The notes: generated by a model not told the origin, from the letters alone. Positions 35,400-45,023 are shown, numbered from the stretch's first letter. The stretch is 64,000 nt of DNA from Mangrovihabitans endophyticus (GCF_014646155.1 NZ_BMMX01000001.1:1103720-1167719); one strand, 5' to 3'. Numbers and translations are program-made.

Positions 35400-37346
35400 T
35401 CAGCGGTTCGCCGTGCCGCGCCCCCCGTTCCCGGCCGAGATGCCCTGCGTCAAGCGGTCGAGCAGGATGCCCAGCAGCACGATGGCGAAACCGGCGGCCA
35501 AGCCCTCCCCGAAGTCCTCCCGTTGCGAGAAGCCCGCCACCACGTCGTAGCCCAGCGCCCCGGCACCGACCAGGCCGCCGACCACCACCATGGCGAGGAT
35601 CATCACGATGCCTTGGTTCGCGGCGAGCAGCAGCCCACCGCGCGCCATCGGAAGCTGCACCTTGCGCAGCACCTGTCCGGGCGTCGACCCGGCCGACTGG
35701 GCGGCCTCGACCACGGTCGCCGGCACATCCCGGATGCCCCGTTCCACCAGGCGCACCACCGGTGGCACCGCGTAGATGACCGCGGCCACGATCGCGGTGA
35801 ACCGACTGGCGCCGAACAGCGCCACGGCGGGCAGCAGATAGACGAACGACGGCATGGTCTGCGCGGCGTCCAGCAACGGCCGCAACGCGGTGGCCATCCG
35901 GTCGTACCGGGCGAACAGCACACCGACCGTCAGCCCCAGCACCATCGTCAGGATCATCGCGACAAGCACCGTGGTGAGCGTCTGCATGGCATGCACCCAC
36001 AGACCGAGCCCGGCCACCCCGGCCGCCGCCAGCGCCGCGATCAGCGCCGAACGCCACCCGCTGATCAGCGTGCCGAACACCAGCACGGCCACCGTGAACA
36101 GCCACCACGGGGTGCTCGCCAGCACCGACTGGGCCGGGTTGAGCAGCACCGTGCTGACCACGTTCTTGATCGCCTCGGTCGCGTCGTACCAGTGGTACTC
36201 GATCCACGTGCTCGCGGTGTTCACCGGCGAGGTGATGGGGAACTCGGGCATCCGCAGCGGCAGCAGGGCCACCAGCACGGCGGCGACCGCCGCCCCGGCC
36301 CACACCAGCAACCGGCGCCGCGCGTCCGGGTGGTGGCTCGCCGACGCCCGGCGCGCCGCGTTGGTGGTGATCCGGTCCAGCACGATGGCCATCAGCACGA
36401 TGGCGAGACCGGCGTTGAAGGCGGCACCGACGTTCACCCGCTCCAGCGACCGGATGATCTCCTCGCCCAGGCCGGGCGCGTCGATCAGGGCCGTCACGAC
36501 CACCATGGACAGCGCCATCATGATGGTCTGGTTGACGGCGAGCGCCAGCGTCGGCCGCGCCATCGGCAGCCGCACCTTGGTGAGCAGTTGCCGCGGCGTC
36601 GAACCGAGCGCGGTGGCCGCCTCCACGGTGGTGGGGGCGACGCCGGCGATGCCGAGCTGGGTGATCCGGATGGTGACCGGGACGGCGTAGATCACCGTGG
36701 CGATCACCGCGGCGGGCTGCCCGATCAGGAACAGCAGCGTCATCGGCGCCAGGTAGGCGAACGACGGCAGGATCTGCATCACGTCCAGCAGCGGGCGCAG
36801 CGTGGCGCCGAGCCAGCCGACCCGGGCGGCCAGCACGCCCAGCGGCATGCCGATCAGCACCGACAGGATCACCGCGGACAGCGTCAGCGACAGCGTGTCG
36901 ATGCTCGCCTCGGTGAGCCCGAGCACGCCGAAGGCGAGAAAGCCGGCCACCGCGAGCACCGCGGTGCGCCAGCCGGCCAGCACGAACGCGAGCGCGCCGG
37001 CCACACCCACCAGCCCGGCGAAACCTAGCGCAGCCAACGCCGCGCCGACCCCGTCGACCAGCAGCGAGACCCCGAAACGCAGGTAGTTGAGGCCGTACAG
37101 GAACAGCGGGCTGGTGTCCCGGTTGGCGTCCACCCAGTCGCGGACGTCGGTGAAGAAGCGGAAGGCGGCCGTGTTACCGGTGCTCGCCCCCTCCGGGACG
37201 CGCAACACCAGATAGGCCACCACGAAGGCGAGCACCAGGACGGGAACGACGACCCGCTTGCGGGTCAGCGACGCTCGGACGGCGGCCCTGCGTGCCGGTG
37301 CGTCGCCGGCGTCGATGTCGGCGTCAGCCACGGTAGCGGAGCTCAT
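35400..37346 (-). CDS. Glycine betaine-type ABC permease, two fused domains
   Basis: A 648-residue protein with two complete ProW-like permease domains in tandem. Each has a PLLDxxQxxPSF...AVIYAVPxxxR core and an EAAxxxGSTPxQ...K(V/I)xLPMAR coupling loop, at about residues 190-280 and 500-590. Most ProU systems use one permease as a homodimer; here both halves are covalent. It imports betaine or a related compound with the downstream-encoded ATPase. Its ATG overlaps the ATPase stop (ATGA). Confidence 0.9.
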   Translation of the reverse strand: MSSATVADADIDAGDAPARRAAVRASLTRKRVVVPVLVLAFVVAYLVLRVPEGASTGNTAAFRFFTDVRDWVDANRDTSPLFLYGLNYLRFGVSLLVDGVGAALAALGFAGLVGVAGALAFVLAGWRTAVLAVAGFLAFGVLGLTEASIDTLSLTLSAVILSVLIGMPLGVLAARVGWLGATLRPLLDVMQILPSFAYLAPMTLLFLIGQPAAVIATVIYAVPVTIRITQLGIAGVAPTTVEAATALGSTPRQLLTKVRLPMARPTLALAVNQTIMMALSMVVVTALIDAPGLGEEIIRSLERVNVGAAFNAGLAIVLMAIVLDRITTNAARRASASHHPDARRRLLVWAGAAVAAVLVALLPLRMPEFPITSPVNTASTWIEYHWYDATEAIKNVVSTVLLNPAQSVLASTPWWLFTVAVLVFGTLISGWRSALIAALAAAGVAGLGLWVHAMQTLTTVLVAMILTMVLGLTVGVLFARYDRMATALRPLLDAAQTMPSFVYLLPAVALFGASRFTAIVAAVIYAVPPVVRLVERGIRDVPATVVEAAQSAGSTPGQVLRKVQLPMARGGLLLAANQGIVMILAMVVVGGLVGAGALGYDVVAGFSQREDFGEGLAAGFAIVLLGILLDRLTQGISAGNGGRGTANR

Positions 37347-38353
37347 GAGATCATCGGGAGGATCTGCTCGGCGTCCACCACGCCGATCTGCTTGTCCCCG
37401 TCGTGCACCGGCACCGGCCGGTCCGCGCGCAGGATCTGCGGCACCGCCTCGCGGATCACTGTCGTGCAGGGCAACGGCTTCTCCTCGACCGCCTCGCCGT
37501 CACCAGCCGGCCGGGTGATCCAGCGCAGCGTCAGCACGCCGGAGCGCGGGACCTCGCGCACGAAGTCGGCCACGTAGTCGTCGGCCGGTGCGCCCACCAG
37601 TTCCTCGGGGGTGCCGACCTGCACCAGAGCCCCGTCGCGCATGACCGCGATGCGATCACCCAGGCGCAGCGCCTCGGTCAGGTCGTGGGTGATGAAGACC
37701 ATGGTCTTGCCGACCTCCGCGTGCAGCCGCTTCACCTCGGTCTGCATGTCGCGCCGGATCAGCGGGTCGAGGGCGCTGAACGGCTCGTCGAACAGCAGCA
37801 CCGCCGGGTCGGTGGCCAGCGCCCGGGCCAGGCCCACGCGCTGCTGCATGCCGCCGGACAACTGATCGGGGTATTGGCGCTCGTGGCCGTCCAGGCCGAC
37901 CAGCTCGATCATCGCGGCGGCCTTGCGGTGCCGCTGCGCCTTGCTCTGTCCCTGGATCTCCAGCCCGTACGCCACGTTGTCCAGCACGCACCGGTGCGGC
38001 AGCAGGCCGAAGTGCTGAAAGACCATCGCGGCGCGGTGCCGGCGCAGATCGCGTAGCCGCTTGGCGGACATCTCGCGCACCGCCTCGCCGTCGATGCTGA
38101 CCTCGCCGCTGGTCGGCTCGATCAGCCGGGTCAGGCAACGCACCAACGTCGACTTGCCGCTGCCGGACAGTCCCATCACGACGAAGACCTCGCCGGAGGC
38201 CACCTCGAAACTCACGTCCCGGACGGCGGCCAGGCAGCCCGTCCGGGCGCGCAACTCGGCGCGGGACAACTCGGCCAGCGGTGTGCCGACGACGCGGTCG
38301 GGGCGGGGCCCGAACACCTTCCACAGATGATCGACGGCGATCGTGGTTGTCAT
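37343..38353 (-). CDS. Glycine betaine-type ABC transporter ATPase (ProV-like)
   Basis: A 336-residue ATP-binding subunit. Walker A is GLSGSGKST, the signature [15 protein letters not shown], Walker [12 protein letters not shown], and the switch His is in [10 protein letters not shown]. About 70 C-terminal residues resemble a shortened CBS region, which in relatives senses ionic strength. It starts 173 bp after the IclR gene end, with a structured leader between them. It drives the fused permease. Confidence 0.92.
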   Translation of the reverse strand: MTTTIAVDHLWKVFGPRPDRVVGTPLAELSRAELRARTGCLAAVRDVSFEVASGEVFVVMGLSGSGKSTLVRCLTRLIEPTSGEVSIDGEAVREMSAKRLRDLRRHRAAMVFQHFGLLPHRCVLDNVAYGLEIQGQSKAQRHRKAAAMIELVGLDGHERQYPDQLSGGMQQRVGLARALATDPAVLLFDEPFSALDPLIRRDMQTEVKRLHAEVGKTMVFITHDLTEALRLGDRIAVMRDGALVQVGTPEELVGAPADDYVADFVREVPRSGVLTLRWITRPAGDGEAVEEKPLPCTTVIREAVPQILRADRPVPVHDGDKQIGVVDAEQILPMIS

Positions 38354-38373
38354 GATCGGTCCTTGTGTGTGAA

Positions 38374-38454
38374 GCGGGCGGGTCGCCCGCGATCAGGCGG
38401 TTGGTCCGTGCGCCGCAGCGCTCCGCTGCCGGATTGCGCGCAGCGTGAACCGCC
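38374..38454 (-). promoter_or_regulatory. Structured leader before betaine ABC operon
   Basis: In the mRNA sense (minus strand), GGCGGTT (38454-38448) can pair with AACCGCC (38402-38396). They enclose two smaller hairpins, GCTGC/GCAGC and GCGC/GCGC, to form a possible three-way junction. Next comes a perfect 7-bp hairpin, GCGGGCG-ACC-CGCCCGC (38390-38374), 20 bases before the start codon. It may be a regulatory leader or only GC-rich pairing; it matches no riboswitch I know. Confidence 0.3.
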
Positions 38455-38526
38455 CTTCCGTCAAGTCGCCGCAATAGATCAACATCACCGGCCCCGATGG
38501 TCAATGGCGGGCGCGGACTTTTACCG

Positions 38527-39264
38527 TTATGCAATAACCCCGAGGCTCGCGCTGATCTGCGCGGCGCCGGAGACCAGCCGTTGTCCGTACGCCGGGAACT
38601 TGTCCGTGGTGAGCCGGAACGACGGGCCGGATGCGCTGATCGCGGCCCTGGTGCCGAGCACCGGTGCGGCCACCGCGTTCAGTCCGATTTCGAGTTCCTC
38701 GCTGGTGGTGCCCCAGCCGCGGGCCCGGATTTCGTCCAGTTGCTCGGCCAGCCGGCCGGCGTCGGTCACCGTGCGCCCGGTGAACTTCGCCAGTGTCAGG
38801 TCACGGGGCCGGTCCGCGCAGAAGGCGAGCAGCACCTTGCCGCTGGACGTGGCGTGCAGTGGAGTGCGCCGGCCGACCCAGTTGAAGCTGCCGATCGCCG
38901 CCTGGCTCAATCCCTGGCAGACGTTGACCGCGTGCCTGTCGTCGAGCACCGCGACGTTGACCGTCTCGCCCAGTTCGCCGGCGAGCATCTCGCAGATCGG
39001 CTGGGCGACCTGCGGCAGGTCGATGCGGGAGGCGGCGGCGCCCGCCAGGCGCACCATGCCGAGCCCCAGCCGGTAGCGGCCACGCTCGCCGTTCTGCTCC
39101 ACCAGGCCGCGCTGGACCAGGGCGCCCACCAGCCGCGACGCGGTCGACTTGTGCACGCCCAGCTCCGCCGCGAGCTCGGTGACGCCGGCCTCGCCGCGGT
39201 CGGCCAGGATCTCCAGCACCGTCACGGCGCGGTCGACCGATTGGACCTCTCCACTGTTGCTCAT
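38527..39264 (-). CDS. IclR family regulator of betaine operon
   Basis: A 245-residue regulator. The helix-turn-helix reads VTELAAELGVHKSTASRLVGAL, and the effector domain has RTPLHATSSGKVLLAF and the closing GPSFRLT. It is divergent from the substrate-binding protein gene and directly upstream of the ABC/demethylation operon on its own strand, so control of both is likely. ATG 39264 is used. It is unlike the GylR-like protein at 23196 beyond family motifs. Confidence 0.85.
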   Translation of the reverse strand: MSNSGEVQSVDRAVTVLEILADRGEAGVTELAAELGVHKSTASRLVGALVQRGLVEQNGERGRYRLGLGMVRLAGAAASRIDLPQVAQPICEMLAGELGETVNVAVLDDRHAVNVCQGLSQAAIGSFNWVGRRTPLHATSSGKVLLAFCADRPRDLTLAKFTGRTVTDAGRLAEQLDEIRARGWGTTSEELEIGLNAVAAPVLGTRAAISASGPSFRLTTDKFPAYGQRLVSGAAQISASLGVIA

Positions 39265-39387
39265 GGCGCAACTGTAAACATCGCGAAAACGTCGTCGTGA
39301 CAACCCCCGCGGTGATGCGCCGACCCTGCTCGGGCGGCCATCGCATGATCAACTCATTGCTCTGTGGTAAATCATGCACACTCAGTG

Positions 39388-39416
39388 TTGACAGGTGCGA
39401 ATCGACCGATGATCCT
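39388..39416 (+). promoter_or_regulatory. Possible promoter in IclR-proX gap
   Basis: TTGACA at 39388 is followed after 17 bp by GATCCT, a weak -10 for a housekeeping sigma factor. The 496-bp gap 39265-39760 is lower in GC near here and holds no supported gene. Confidence 0.3.
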
Positions 39417-39704
39417 ATTGCGGCGGTGCGGGAAGCGAATCCCGTTTCCCAGCGATCAGACTCGCGTGGCGGCGCGTCTCGACGGTGCATTCAAGGCAGG
39501 AGTGGAGCACTGGAGACCTCGGTGGCGCGTGGCCATGGCGCGACTCTCGTCCACGACGGCGAGACCGGCTGTTCATGCTCCACAAGGGACGCCGGAGGTC
39601 GTGCCGGACAGCGGCGCGCCCGGCGTTCCGCAGGGCGCGCGAATTCGCGCGTACGCCACGCTCCCAGCCTTGTGCACCAGTCGCACCGGACCGTTCGTGA
39701 TCAC

Positions 39705-39728
39705 GATCGGGCGTAGTAGCGCCCGATC
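39705..39728. promoter_or_regulatory. Perfect inverted repeat before binding-protein gene
   Basis: GATCGGGCG and CGCCCGATC are exact 9-bp inverted repeats around TAGTAG, ending 32 bp before the ATG. It could be an operator, for example for the divergent IclR protein, or an mRNA hairpin near the ribosome site. Confidence 0.45.
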
Positions 39729-39760
39729 ATTCGACATCCACCCCCTGGAGGAAGCGCATC

Positions 39761-40720
39761 ATGAAGTACCGGCCGTACGTCGCTCTGGCGGCCGTCGTCA
39801 GCCTGTCTCTGGCGGGTTGTGGCGGCGTGAAGTCAGACGCCGGAGACGACACGAGCTCGGGGGATTCCAAGGGGACGGTCAACCTCGCCGTGAACCCCTG
39901 GGTCGGATACGAAGCCGACGCCGCCGTGGTCGGCTACCTGCTCGACAAGAAGATGGGCTACACCGTCAACAAGAAGAACCTCAAGGAGGAGATCTCCTGG
40001 CAGGGCTTCGAGACCGGTGAGGTCGACGCGGTCCTGGAGAACTGGGGACACCCGGACCTGAAGAAGACCTACATCGACGAGAAGAAGGTCGCGGTGTCCG
40101 CCGGCTCCACCGGCAACAAGGGCGTCATCGGCTGGTATGTGCCGCAGTGGATGGCCGAGAAGTACCCGGACATCACCGACTGGAAGAACCTGAACAAGTA
40201 CGCCGATCTGTTCAAGACCTCCGAGTCGGGGGACAAGGGCCAGTTGCTCGACGGCGACCCGTCGTATGTCACCAACGACGAGGCGCTGGTCTCCAACCTC
40301 AAGCTGAACTACAAGGTGGTCTACTCCGGCAGCGAGGCCGCGATCATCAAGGCCGCGCAGCAGGCCACCGCGCAGAAGAAGCCCCTGCTGTTCTACTTCT
40401 ACGAGCCGCAGTGGCTGTTCTCCAAGGAGAAGTACGTCCGGGTGAAGCTGCCCGCCTACACCGACGGCTGCGACGCCGACCCGAAGAAGGTCGCCTGCGA
40501 CTACCCCGAGTACGACCTCGACAAGATCGTGAGCAAGAAGTTCGCCGACAACGGCGGCGCCGCCTACCAGATGATCAAGAATTTCCACTGGACCAACGAC
40601 GACCAGAACCTGGTCTCGGACTACATCGCCAATCAGGGCATGAGCGCCGACCAGGCCGCGGAGAAGTGGGTCAACGACCACGAGTCGACGTGGAAGGAAT
40701 GGATCCCCGCCGATAGCTGA
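39761..40720 (+). CDS. Glycine betaine-type substrate-binding lipoprotein (1)
   Basis: A 319-residue ProX/OpuAC-type periplasmic-binding protein. The signal peptide ends in LAGC (Cys20), so it is lipid-anchored outside the membrane. The mature part starts TVNLAVNPWVGYEADAAVV, has ENWGHPDLKK, GNKGVIGWYVPQW and FYFYEPQWLF, and contains Trp/Tyr residues suited to an aromatic cage for a quaternary amine. It is divergent from the matching permease/ATPase operon. ATG 39761 follows CTGGAGGAAG. A very similar protein is encoded at 45024-46022. Confidence 0.92.
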   Translation: MKYRPYVALAAVVSLSLAGCGGVKSDAGDDTSSGDSKGTVNLAVNPWVGYEADAAVVGYLLDKKMGYTVNKKNLKEEISWQGFETGEVDAVLENWGHPDLKKTYIDEKKVAVSAGSTGNKGVIGWYVPQWMAEKYPDITDWKNLNKYADLFKTSESGDKGQLLDGDPSYVTNDEALVSNLKLNYKVVYSGSEAAIIKAAQQATAQKKPLLFYFYEPQWLFSKEKYVRVKLPAYTDGCDADPKKVACDYPEYDLDKIVSKKFADNGGAAYQMIKNFHWTNDDQNLVSDYIANQGMSADQAAEKWVNDHESTWKEWIPADS

Positions 40721-40746
40721 TGCGCCGGCGCATCCCGCTCGCCGGA

Positions 40747-40781
40747 CCCCCTCGCCGCGGCGCACGCCGCCCGGCGAGGGG
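40747..40781 (+). terminator. Hairpin after betaine-binding protein gene
   Basis: CCCCTCGCCG and CGGCGAGGGG form a perfect 10-bp stem around a 15-nt loop that can itself pair. A 16-bp perfect palindrome, GATGCGCCGGCGCATC, lies just upstream at 40719-40734, overlapping the stop codon. Confidence 0.65.
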
Positions 40782-41003
40782 CCGGCCGGGCGTCCGGACC
40801 ATCCGCACGGACGCCCACCCCCGCACCCCGAAACCACCCCCTAGCCCGCATGTCCTCCGCACCGTCATCTCCACGGCCGCTTCCCCGATCCGCGCGTGAC
40901 GTATCGCTTTGCGCGCGTGCCTCGGTCCGGACACGGTCACCGGGTCGATCGACGTTCGCCGCGGCGGACGCGTGGCAGTCATTTGGACAGAGGAGAGGAT
41001 CGC

Positions 41004-41081
41004 GTGTCCGTACAAGGCTGTCCGGTCACCGACATGATCACTGCCGGGGTCGGCCGCGCACCCGGGGAGGCCGGCCGATGA
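41004..41081 (+). CDS. Small ORF coupled to conservon kinase gene
   Basis: Twenty-five codons from GTG 41004, beginning [23 protein letters not shown] at 40991-40998 lies 5 bp upstream, a better ribosome site than most genes here have. Its stop overlaps the next gene's ATG 41078 (ATGA). It could be a leader that couples translation of the kinase-like gene, or a genuine small protein. No homologue is known to me. Part of the coding strand also provides the ribosome site of the next gene. Confidence 0.45.
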   Translation: MSVQGCPVTDMITAGVGRAPGEAGR

Positions 41082-43483
41082 ACATTCCGCGTGCCATGAC
41101 GTCCGGCTCCGGCGGCACCATCCGTCGCCGGATCGTGCGGACGCTGGCGCTGCCGGTGGCCGTGGTCGTCGTGCTGCTGGCCGTCATCGCCGTCATCGAG
41201 ATCGACGACTATCGCAACGCCTCGGAGACCTCGCGCGCGGTCACGCTCGACCTCGCCGTGCAGGATCTCGTGCAGGAACTGCAGACCGAACGTGGTCTCA
41301 CCGCGGGCCTGCTGGGCGGCAACGTCGGGTTCCGCGGCGAACTGGCGCCCGCCCGCAAGCGCGTCGACGATCAGCGTGCCAAGGTCGAGGACCTGATCGC
41401 CTCCGGTGGACAGGTCGAGGACCGCGTCTCCACCGCCGTGCGCAAACTCGACGGGCTGGCCGGGGTGCGCGCCGGCACCGACACCGGTGCCGCCGGGCGT
41501 GCGCCGACCTTCACCTACTACACCGACCGCATCGCGGACCTGAGCCACGTCGACTTCGGGCTGGACAGCTCGACCGACACCAGCCTGCGCCGCGGTGTCG
41601 CCACCCTGGAAGCACTCGGCGACGCGAAGGAGGCCACTGCCCAGGAACGGGCCTTCCTCAACGGCGTCTTCTCCGCCAGCGGCTTCCGCGGCGGTGAGTT
41701 CCTGCAGTTCGTCACCATGCGATCCACCAAGGACGCGGCCCTCGCCTCGTTCGGCCGTTACGCCACCGCCACCGAGCGGGATGCGCTGACATACGTGCTG
41801 GACACCGGCGCGGCCCGCGAGGCGACCTCCTTCGAGCAGGTCGCGCTGGGCGCCGGCGACGGGCGCTACCTCCAGGTGAACCCGCAGTCCTGGTGGTCGG
41901 CGCTGACCACCGTGCTGGACGACATGCTGACGCTGGAACAACATGTCGGCTCGGTCATCCAGGCTCGCGCCGCGGACCTGCAGGATCAGGCGACCGTACG
42001 CCTGGGCGTGCTGCTCGGGGCGGTGCTGCTGTGCTTCGCCGGCTCGATCTACCTGGCCGCCGTCGCGTCCCGGTCGATCGCCGCGCCGCTGGCCACCCTG
42101 GCGGACGAGGCCAACCGTCTGGCCGGCGAGCAGCTCCCCGAAGCGGTGCGCCGGGCCACCGCCGGCGACGAGGACGCTCCACAACCGACGGTGCTGGTGC
42201 CGGCCGGGGCGAGCGACGAGATCCGCCAGGTCGCCGACGCGTTCGAACTGGTGCAGGCCACCGCGTACACGCTGGCGACCGAGCAGGCCCGGCTGCGGCA
42301 CAGCACCACCGAGTCGCTGGCGAACCTGGGCCGGCGCAACCAGAATCTGCTGCGCCGGCAACTGGGCTTCATCACCCGGCTGGAGCGGGAGGAGTCCGAC
42401 CCCACCGGCCTGGCCAACCTGTTCGAGCTGGACCACCTGGCCACCCGCATGCGGCGGAACGCGGAAAGCCTGCTGGTGCTGGTCGGCGCGGCCAGCCCGC
42501 GGCAGTGGTCCGAGCCGCTGCCGATCGCCGACGTGATCCGGGCCGCCGTCTCGGAGGTCGAGGAGTACCGCCGGGTGACGCTGCGCCGCGTGGACGAGGC
42601 CCTGGTCTCCGGCGCGGTGGTCAGCGGCATCGCCCACATGCTGGCCGAACTGGTGGAGAACGGCCTGGCCTTCTCACCGCCGGACGCGGACGTGGAGATC
42701 CAGGGCCGGATGATCGGCGAGAACTATCTGATTGCCGTCACCGACCAGGGTATCGGCATGAGCGCCACGGACATGGCCGAGGCGAACAAGCGCCTGCGCG
42801 GCGAGGGCGACTTCATCTCGGCGCCCGCCCGGTTCCTCGGCCATTACGTGGTCGGCCGGCTCGCCGTCGAGATGGGCATCGAGGTGCAACTGACCCAGTC
42901 GCCGGTCACCGGTGTGACGGCGCGCATCGTGCTGCCGCCGACCATGCTGGCGGCTCCGCAGGCGGTCTCCGCCACGCCCGCCGCACCGCCGGACGGCGTC
43001 GGGTCGCGCGCCGCGCAGGCGCCGCGCGCCCTGGACTCGCCGGATCCGGCCGAGACGCAGGTGCTGACGTTGCCGCCGGCCTCCGCCCCGCCGGCGCAGT
43101 CGACCACATCGGACGGTCGGCTGCGGCCCACCTCGGTGGAGTACGTGACCGTGCCCGGCGCGCCCGCCCTCCGGCCGACCAGCGGCGCCGGCCAGCCGGA
43201 CGGCACGCTGTCGCCGTACGAGGCGGCGAAGGCGCCCTCGGCGCTGGGCATGGATCTGTACACCTTCGCGCCGGCCACCGACGACGACGCCGAGCGCACC
43301 ACCAACGGGCTGCGCAAGCGCAGCCCCCGCGCCCGCAAGAAGACGCCCGCCGCCGCGACCGCCTCGGCCACCACCGAACGCGCCACGCCGGTCAGCGACT
43401 CGCCGGACGCGGTGCGCTCCCGCCTGACCGCCTTCCGCGACGGCGCGCGGCGGGGCAGCACCCAGCCCGCCGATCCGTCGTGA
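41078..43483 (+). CDS. Conservon sensor kinase-like protein (CvnA type) with NIT domain
   Basis: An 801-residue membrane protein. TM1 lies at about residues 20-40. An extracellular nitrate/nitrite-sensing-like domain (about 45-300, with QTERGLTAGLLGG) follows, then TM2 near 315 and a HAMP-like linker. A histidine-kinase-type ATPase domain (about 460-640) has LAELVENGLAFSPPDADVEI (N-box), DQGIGMSATDMAEAN and LGHYVVGRLA. The usual phosphoacceptor block is replaced by LGRRNQNLLRRQLGFITRLE, as in CvnA proteins. The tail is long and Pro/Ala-rich. ATG 41078 follows GGGGAGG. It is first in the four-gene conservon. Confidence 0.88.
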   Translation: MNIPRAMTSGSGGTIRRRIVRTLALPVAVVVVLLAVIAVIEIDDYRNASETSRAVTLDLAVQDLVQELQTERGLTAGLLGGNVGFRGELAPARKRVDDQRAKVEDLIASGGQVEDRVSTAVRKLDGLAGVRAGTDTGAAGRAPTFTYYTDRIADLSHVDFGLDSSTDTSLRRGVATLEALGDAKEATAQERAFLNGVFSASGFRGGEFLQFVTMRSTKDAALASFGRYATATERDALTYVLDTGAAREATSFEQVALGAGDGRYLQVNPQSWWSALTTVLDDMLTLEQHVGSVIQARAADLQDQATVRLGVLLGAVLLCFAGSIYLAAVASRSIAAPLATLADEANRLAGEQLPEAVRRATAGDEDAPQPTVLVPAGASDEIRQVADAFELVQATAYTLATEQARLRHSTTESLANLGRRNQNLLRRQLGFITRLEREESDPTGLANLFELDHLATRMRRNAESLLVLVGAASPRQWSEPLPIADVIRAAVSEVEEYRRVTLRRVDEALVSGAVVSGIAHMLAELVENGLAFSPPDADVEIQGRMIGENYLIAVTDQGIGMSATDMAEANKRLRGEGDFISAPARFLGHYVVGRLAVEMGIEVQLTQSPVTGVTARIVLPPTMLAAPQAVSATPAAPPDGVGSRAAQAPRALDSPDPAETQVLTLPPASAPPAQSTTSDGRLRPTSVEYVTVPGAPALRPTSGAGQPDGTLSPYEAAKAPSALGMDLYTFAPATDDDAERTTNGLRKRSPRARKKTPAAATASATTERATPVSDSPDAVRSRLTAFRDGARRGSTQPADPS

Positions 43484-43521
43484 CCGCCCTTACCCCCGCA
43501 GTGATCGCGAAAGAAGTTCCC

Positions 43522-43947
43522 ATGAGCGTTGAAACGTCGGCCGACCGGCACCAGTTCAACTGGCTGCTGGGCAACTTCGTGCACCAGACCGATGGTGTCC
43601 GCGACGCCGTCGCCGTCTCCTCGGACGGCCTGCTGATCGCGGCGTCGGACGGGCTGAACCGCGCCGAGGCGGATCACCTGGCGGTCATCGTCTCCAGCAT
43701 GGCCAGCGTGGCGCGCAGCGCGTCGCGCCGGTACGACTTCGACGGCCTGAAGCTGATCATGATCGAGATGCGCCGGGGATTCCTGATGGTCTCGGTCATC
43801 GCGGGCGGCAGTTGCCTGGGGGTGGTCGCCGGCGGCGACAGTGATGTCGGGCTGGTCGGCTACGAGATGTCGTTGCTGACCGACCGCTTCGGCGGCCTGC
43901 TCACCCCGGCGCTGATCTCCGAGTCGCGGCAACACCTACCGCGATGA
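43522..43947 (+). CDS. Roadblock/LC7 protein (CvnB type)
   Basis: A 141-residue single-domain roadblock protein. FNWLLGNFVHQTDGVRDAVAVSSDGLLIAAS and the strand MRRGFLMVSVIAGGSCLGVVA are family patterns. In conservons it acts as a GTPase-activating or scaffold protein for the CvnD GTPase at the membrane kinase-like protein. ATG 43522 is used; an in-frame GTG at 43480, overlapping the upstream stop, would add 14 residues. Its end overlaps the DUF742 gene start. Confidence 0.9.
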   Translation: MSVETSADRHQFNWLLGNFVHQTDGVRDAVAVSSDGLLIAASDGLNRAEADHLAVIVSSMASVARSASRRYDFDGLKLIMIEMRRGFLMVSVIAGGSCLGVVAGGDSDVGLVGYEMSLLTDRFGGLLTPALISESRQHLPR

Positions 43948-44378
43948 GCCAGCCGCCGTGGGGGCCGGACCCGCGCATGATTCCGTATGCGGGGACCGGT
44001 GAACCACCACGTCGCGAGCCGGAGCCGACCGCCTCGTCGGCCGCGGACTCCGGAGACGAGCTCGTGGTACGCCCGTTCATGCTCACCGGGGGGCGTACCC
44101 GTCCGTTGCACGACGGGCTGCGGATCGAGACCCTGCTGCGCGCGGCGCCGGCTGCGTTGTCGGCGCCGCTGCGGTTTGAGTCACGGCGCATCGTCGAGCT
44201 GTGCCAGTCGCCGATGTCCATCGCCGACATCTCGGTCGCCATCCGCGCGCCCCTGGGCGTGGTCCGGGTGATCGTCGCCGACCTGGTGACCGACGGCTAT
44301 CTGCGCGTCGAGGACCAGCTCGGCGAGCTTCCCATCTCTTTGATCGAAAGGATCCGGGATCGTGTTCGGGCGCTCTAG
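43944..44378 (+). CDS. DUF742 protein (CvnC type)
   Basis: A 144-residue protein. The N-terminus is Pro-rich. VVRPFMLTGGRTRP is the DUF742 signature and a winged-helix-like part follows (RRIVELCQSPMSIADISVAIRAPLGVVRVIVADL). Its role in conservons is thought to be as an adaptor or DNA-binding part. The ATG overlaps the roadblock stop (ATGA). Confidence 0.9.
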   Translation: MSQPPWGPDPRMIPYAGTGEPPRREPEPTASSAADSGDELVVRPFMLTGGRTRPLHDGLRIETLLRAAPAALSAPLRFESRRIVELCQSPMSIADISVAIRAPLGVVRVIVADLVTDGYLRVEDQLGELPISLIERIRDRVRAL

Positions 44379-44964
44379 TGAGCCGGCCGCACCGGGGCCG
44401 GTCGCCGTCAAGATTGTCATCAGCGGTGGCTTCGGCGTCGGCAAGACCACCTTCGTCGGCGCCATTTCGGAGATCGAGCCGCTGGTGACCGAGGCCGAGA
44501 TGACCGAGCGGTCGATCGGTGTCGACGACACCACGGCCGTCACCGGCAAGACCACCACCACGGTGGCGCTCGACTTCGGCCGCATCACCCTGGAGGATGC
44601 GCTGCTGCTGTACCTGTTCGGCACCCCCGGGCAGGACCGCTTCGCCTTCCTCTGGGACGACCTGGTCGACGGCGCGCTCGGCGCCATCGTGCTGCTGGAC
44701 ACCCGGCGCATCGAGGACTGCTTCGCGGCTATCGACTATTTCGAGGAGCATGAGATTCCGTTCCTGGTCGGCGTGAACAACTTTGACCGGGCCCGCCGCT
44801 TCGACCTCGACGAGGTCCGCGACGCGCTGGGCATCGACGTGGACGTGCCCATCGTGGAATGCGATGCGCGGTACCGGGAGTCGGTGAAGGACGTGCTTGT
44901 CGCGCTCACCGAGGAGGTGCTCGCCAAGCGGCTGAGCCGGGAACGGGCGGGGTCGGCGTCGTGA
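44362..44964 (+). CDS. Conservon GTP-binding protein (CvnD type)
   Basis: A 200-residue small GTPase. The P-loop is GGFGVGKTT, FGTPGQDRF is the switch-II-like G3 motif, and GVNNFD stands at the G4 position. A TTTTVALDFG segment between P-loop and G3 is typical of this subfamily. GTG 44362 lies 17 bp inside the DUF742 gene. The next gene, a betaine-type binding protein, starts 59 bp downstream with no terminator visible. Confidence 0.92.
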   Translation: MFGRSSEPAAPGPVAVKIVISGGFGVGKTTFVGAISEIEPLVTEAEMTERSIGVDDTTAVTGKTTTTVALDFGRITLEDALLLYLFGTPGQDRFAFLWDDLVDGALGAIVLLDTRRIEDCFAAIDYFEEHEIPFLVGVNNFDRARRFDLDEVRDALGIDVDVPIVECDARYRESVKDVLVALTEEVLAKRLSRERAGSAS

Positions 44965-45023
44965 GCCGCCCCGCAAAGGCAGGAGGAGCCGCGCATCGCG
45001 GCCACGGAGAGGAGCGCGAACCC

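Noticed and set aside
38526..38538. GTTAT-GCA-ATAAC palindrome as an IclR operator
   Set aside because: It overlaps the last codons and stop of the IclR gene (GTT ATT GCA TAA), so the pattern is explained by coding sequence.
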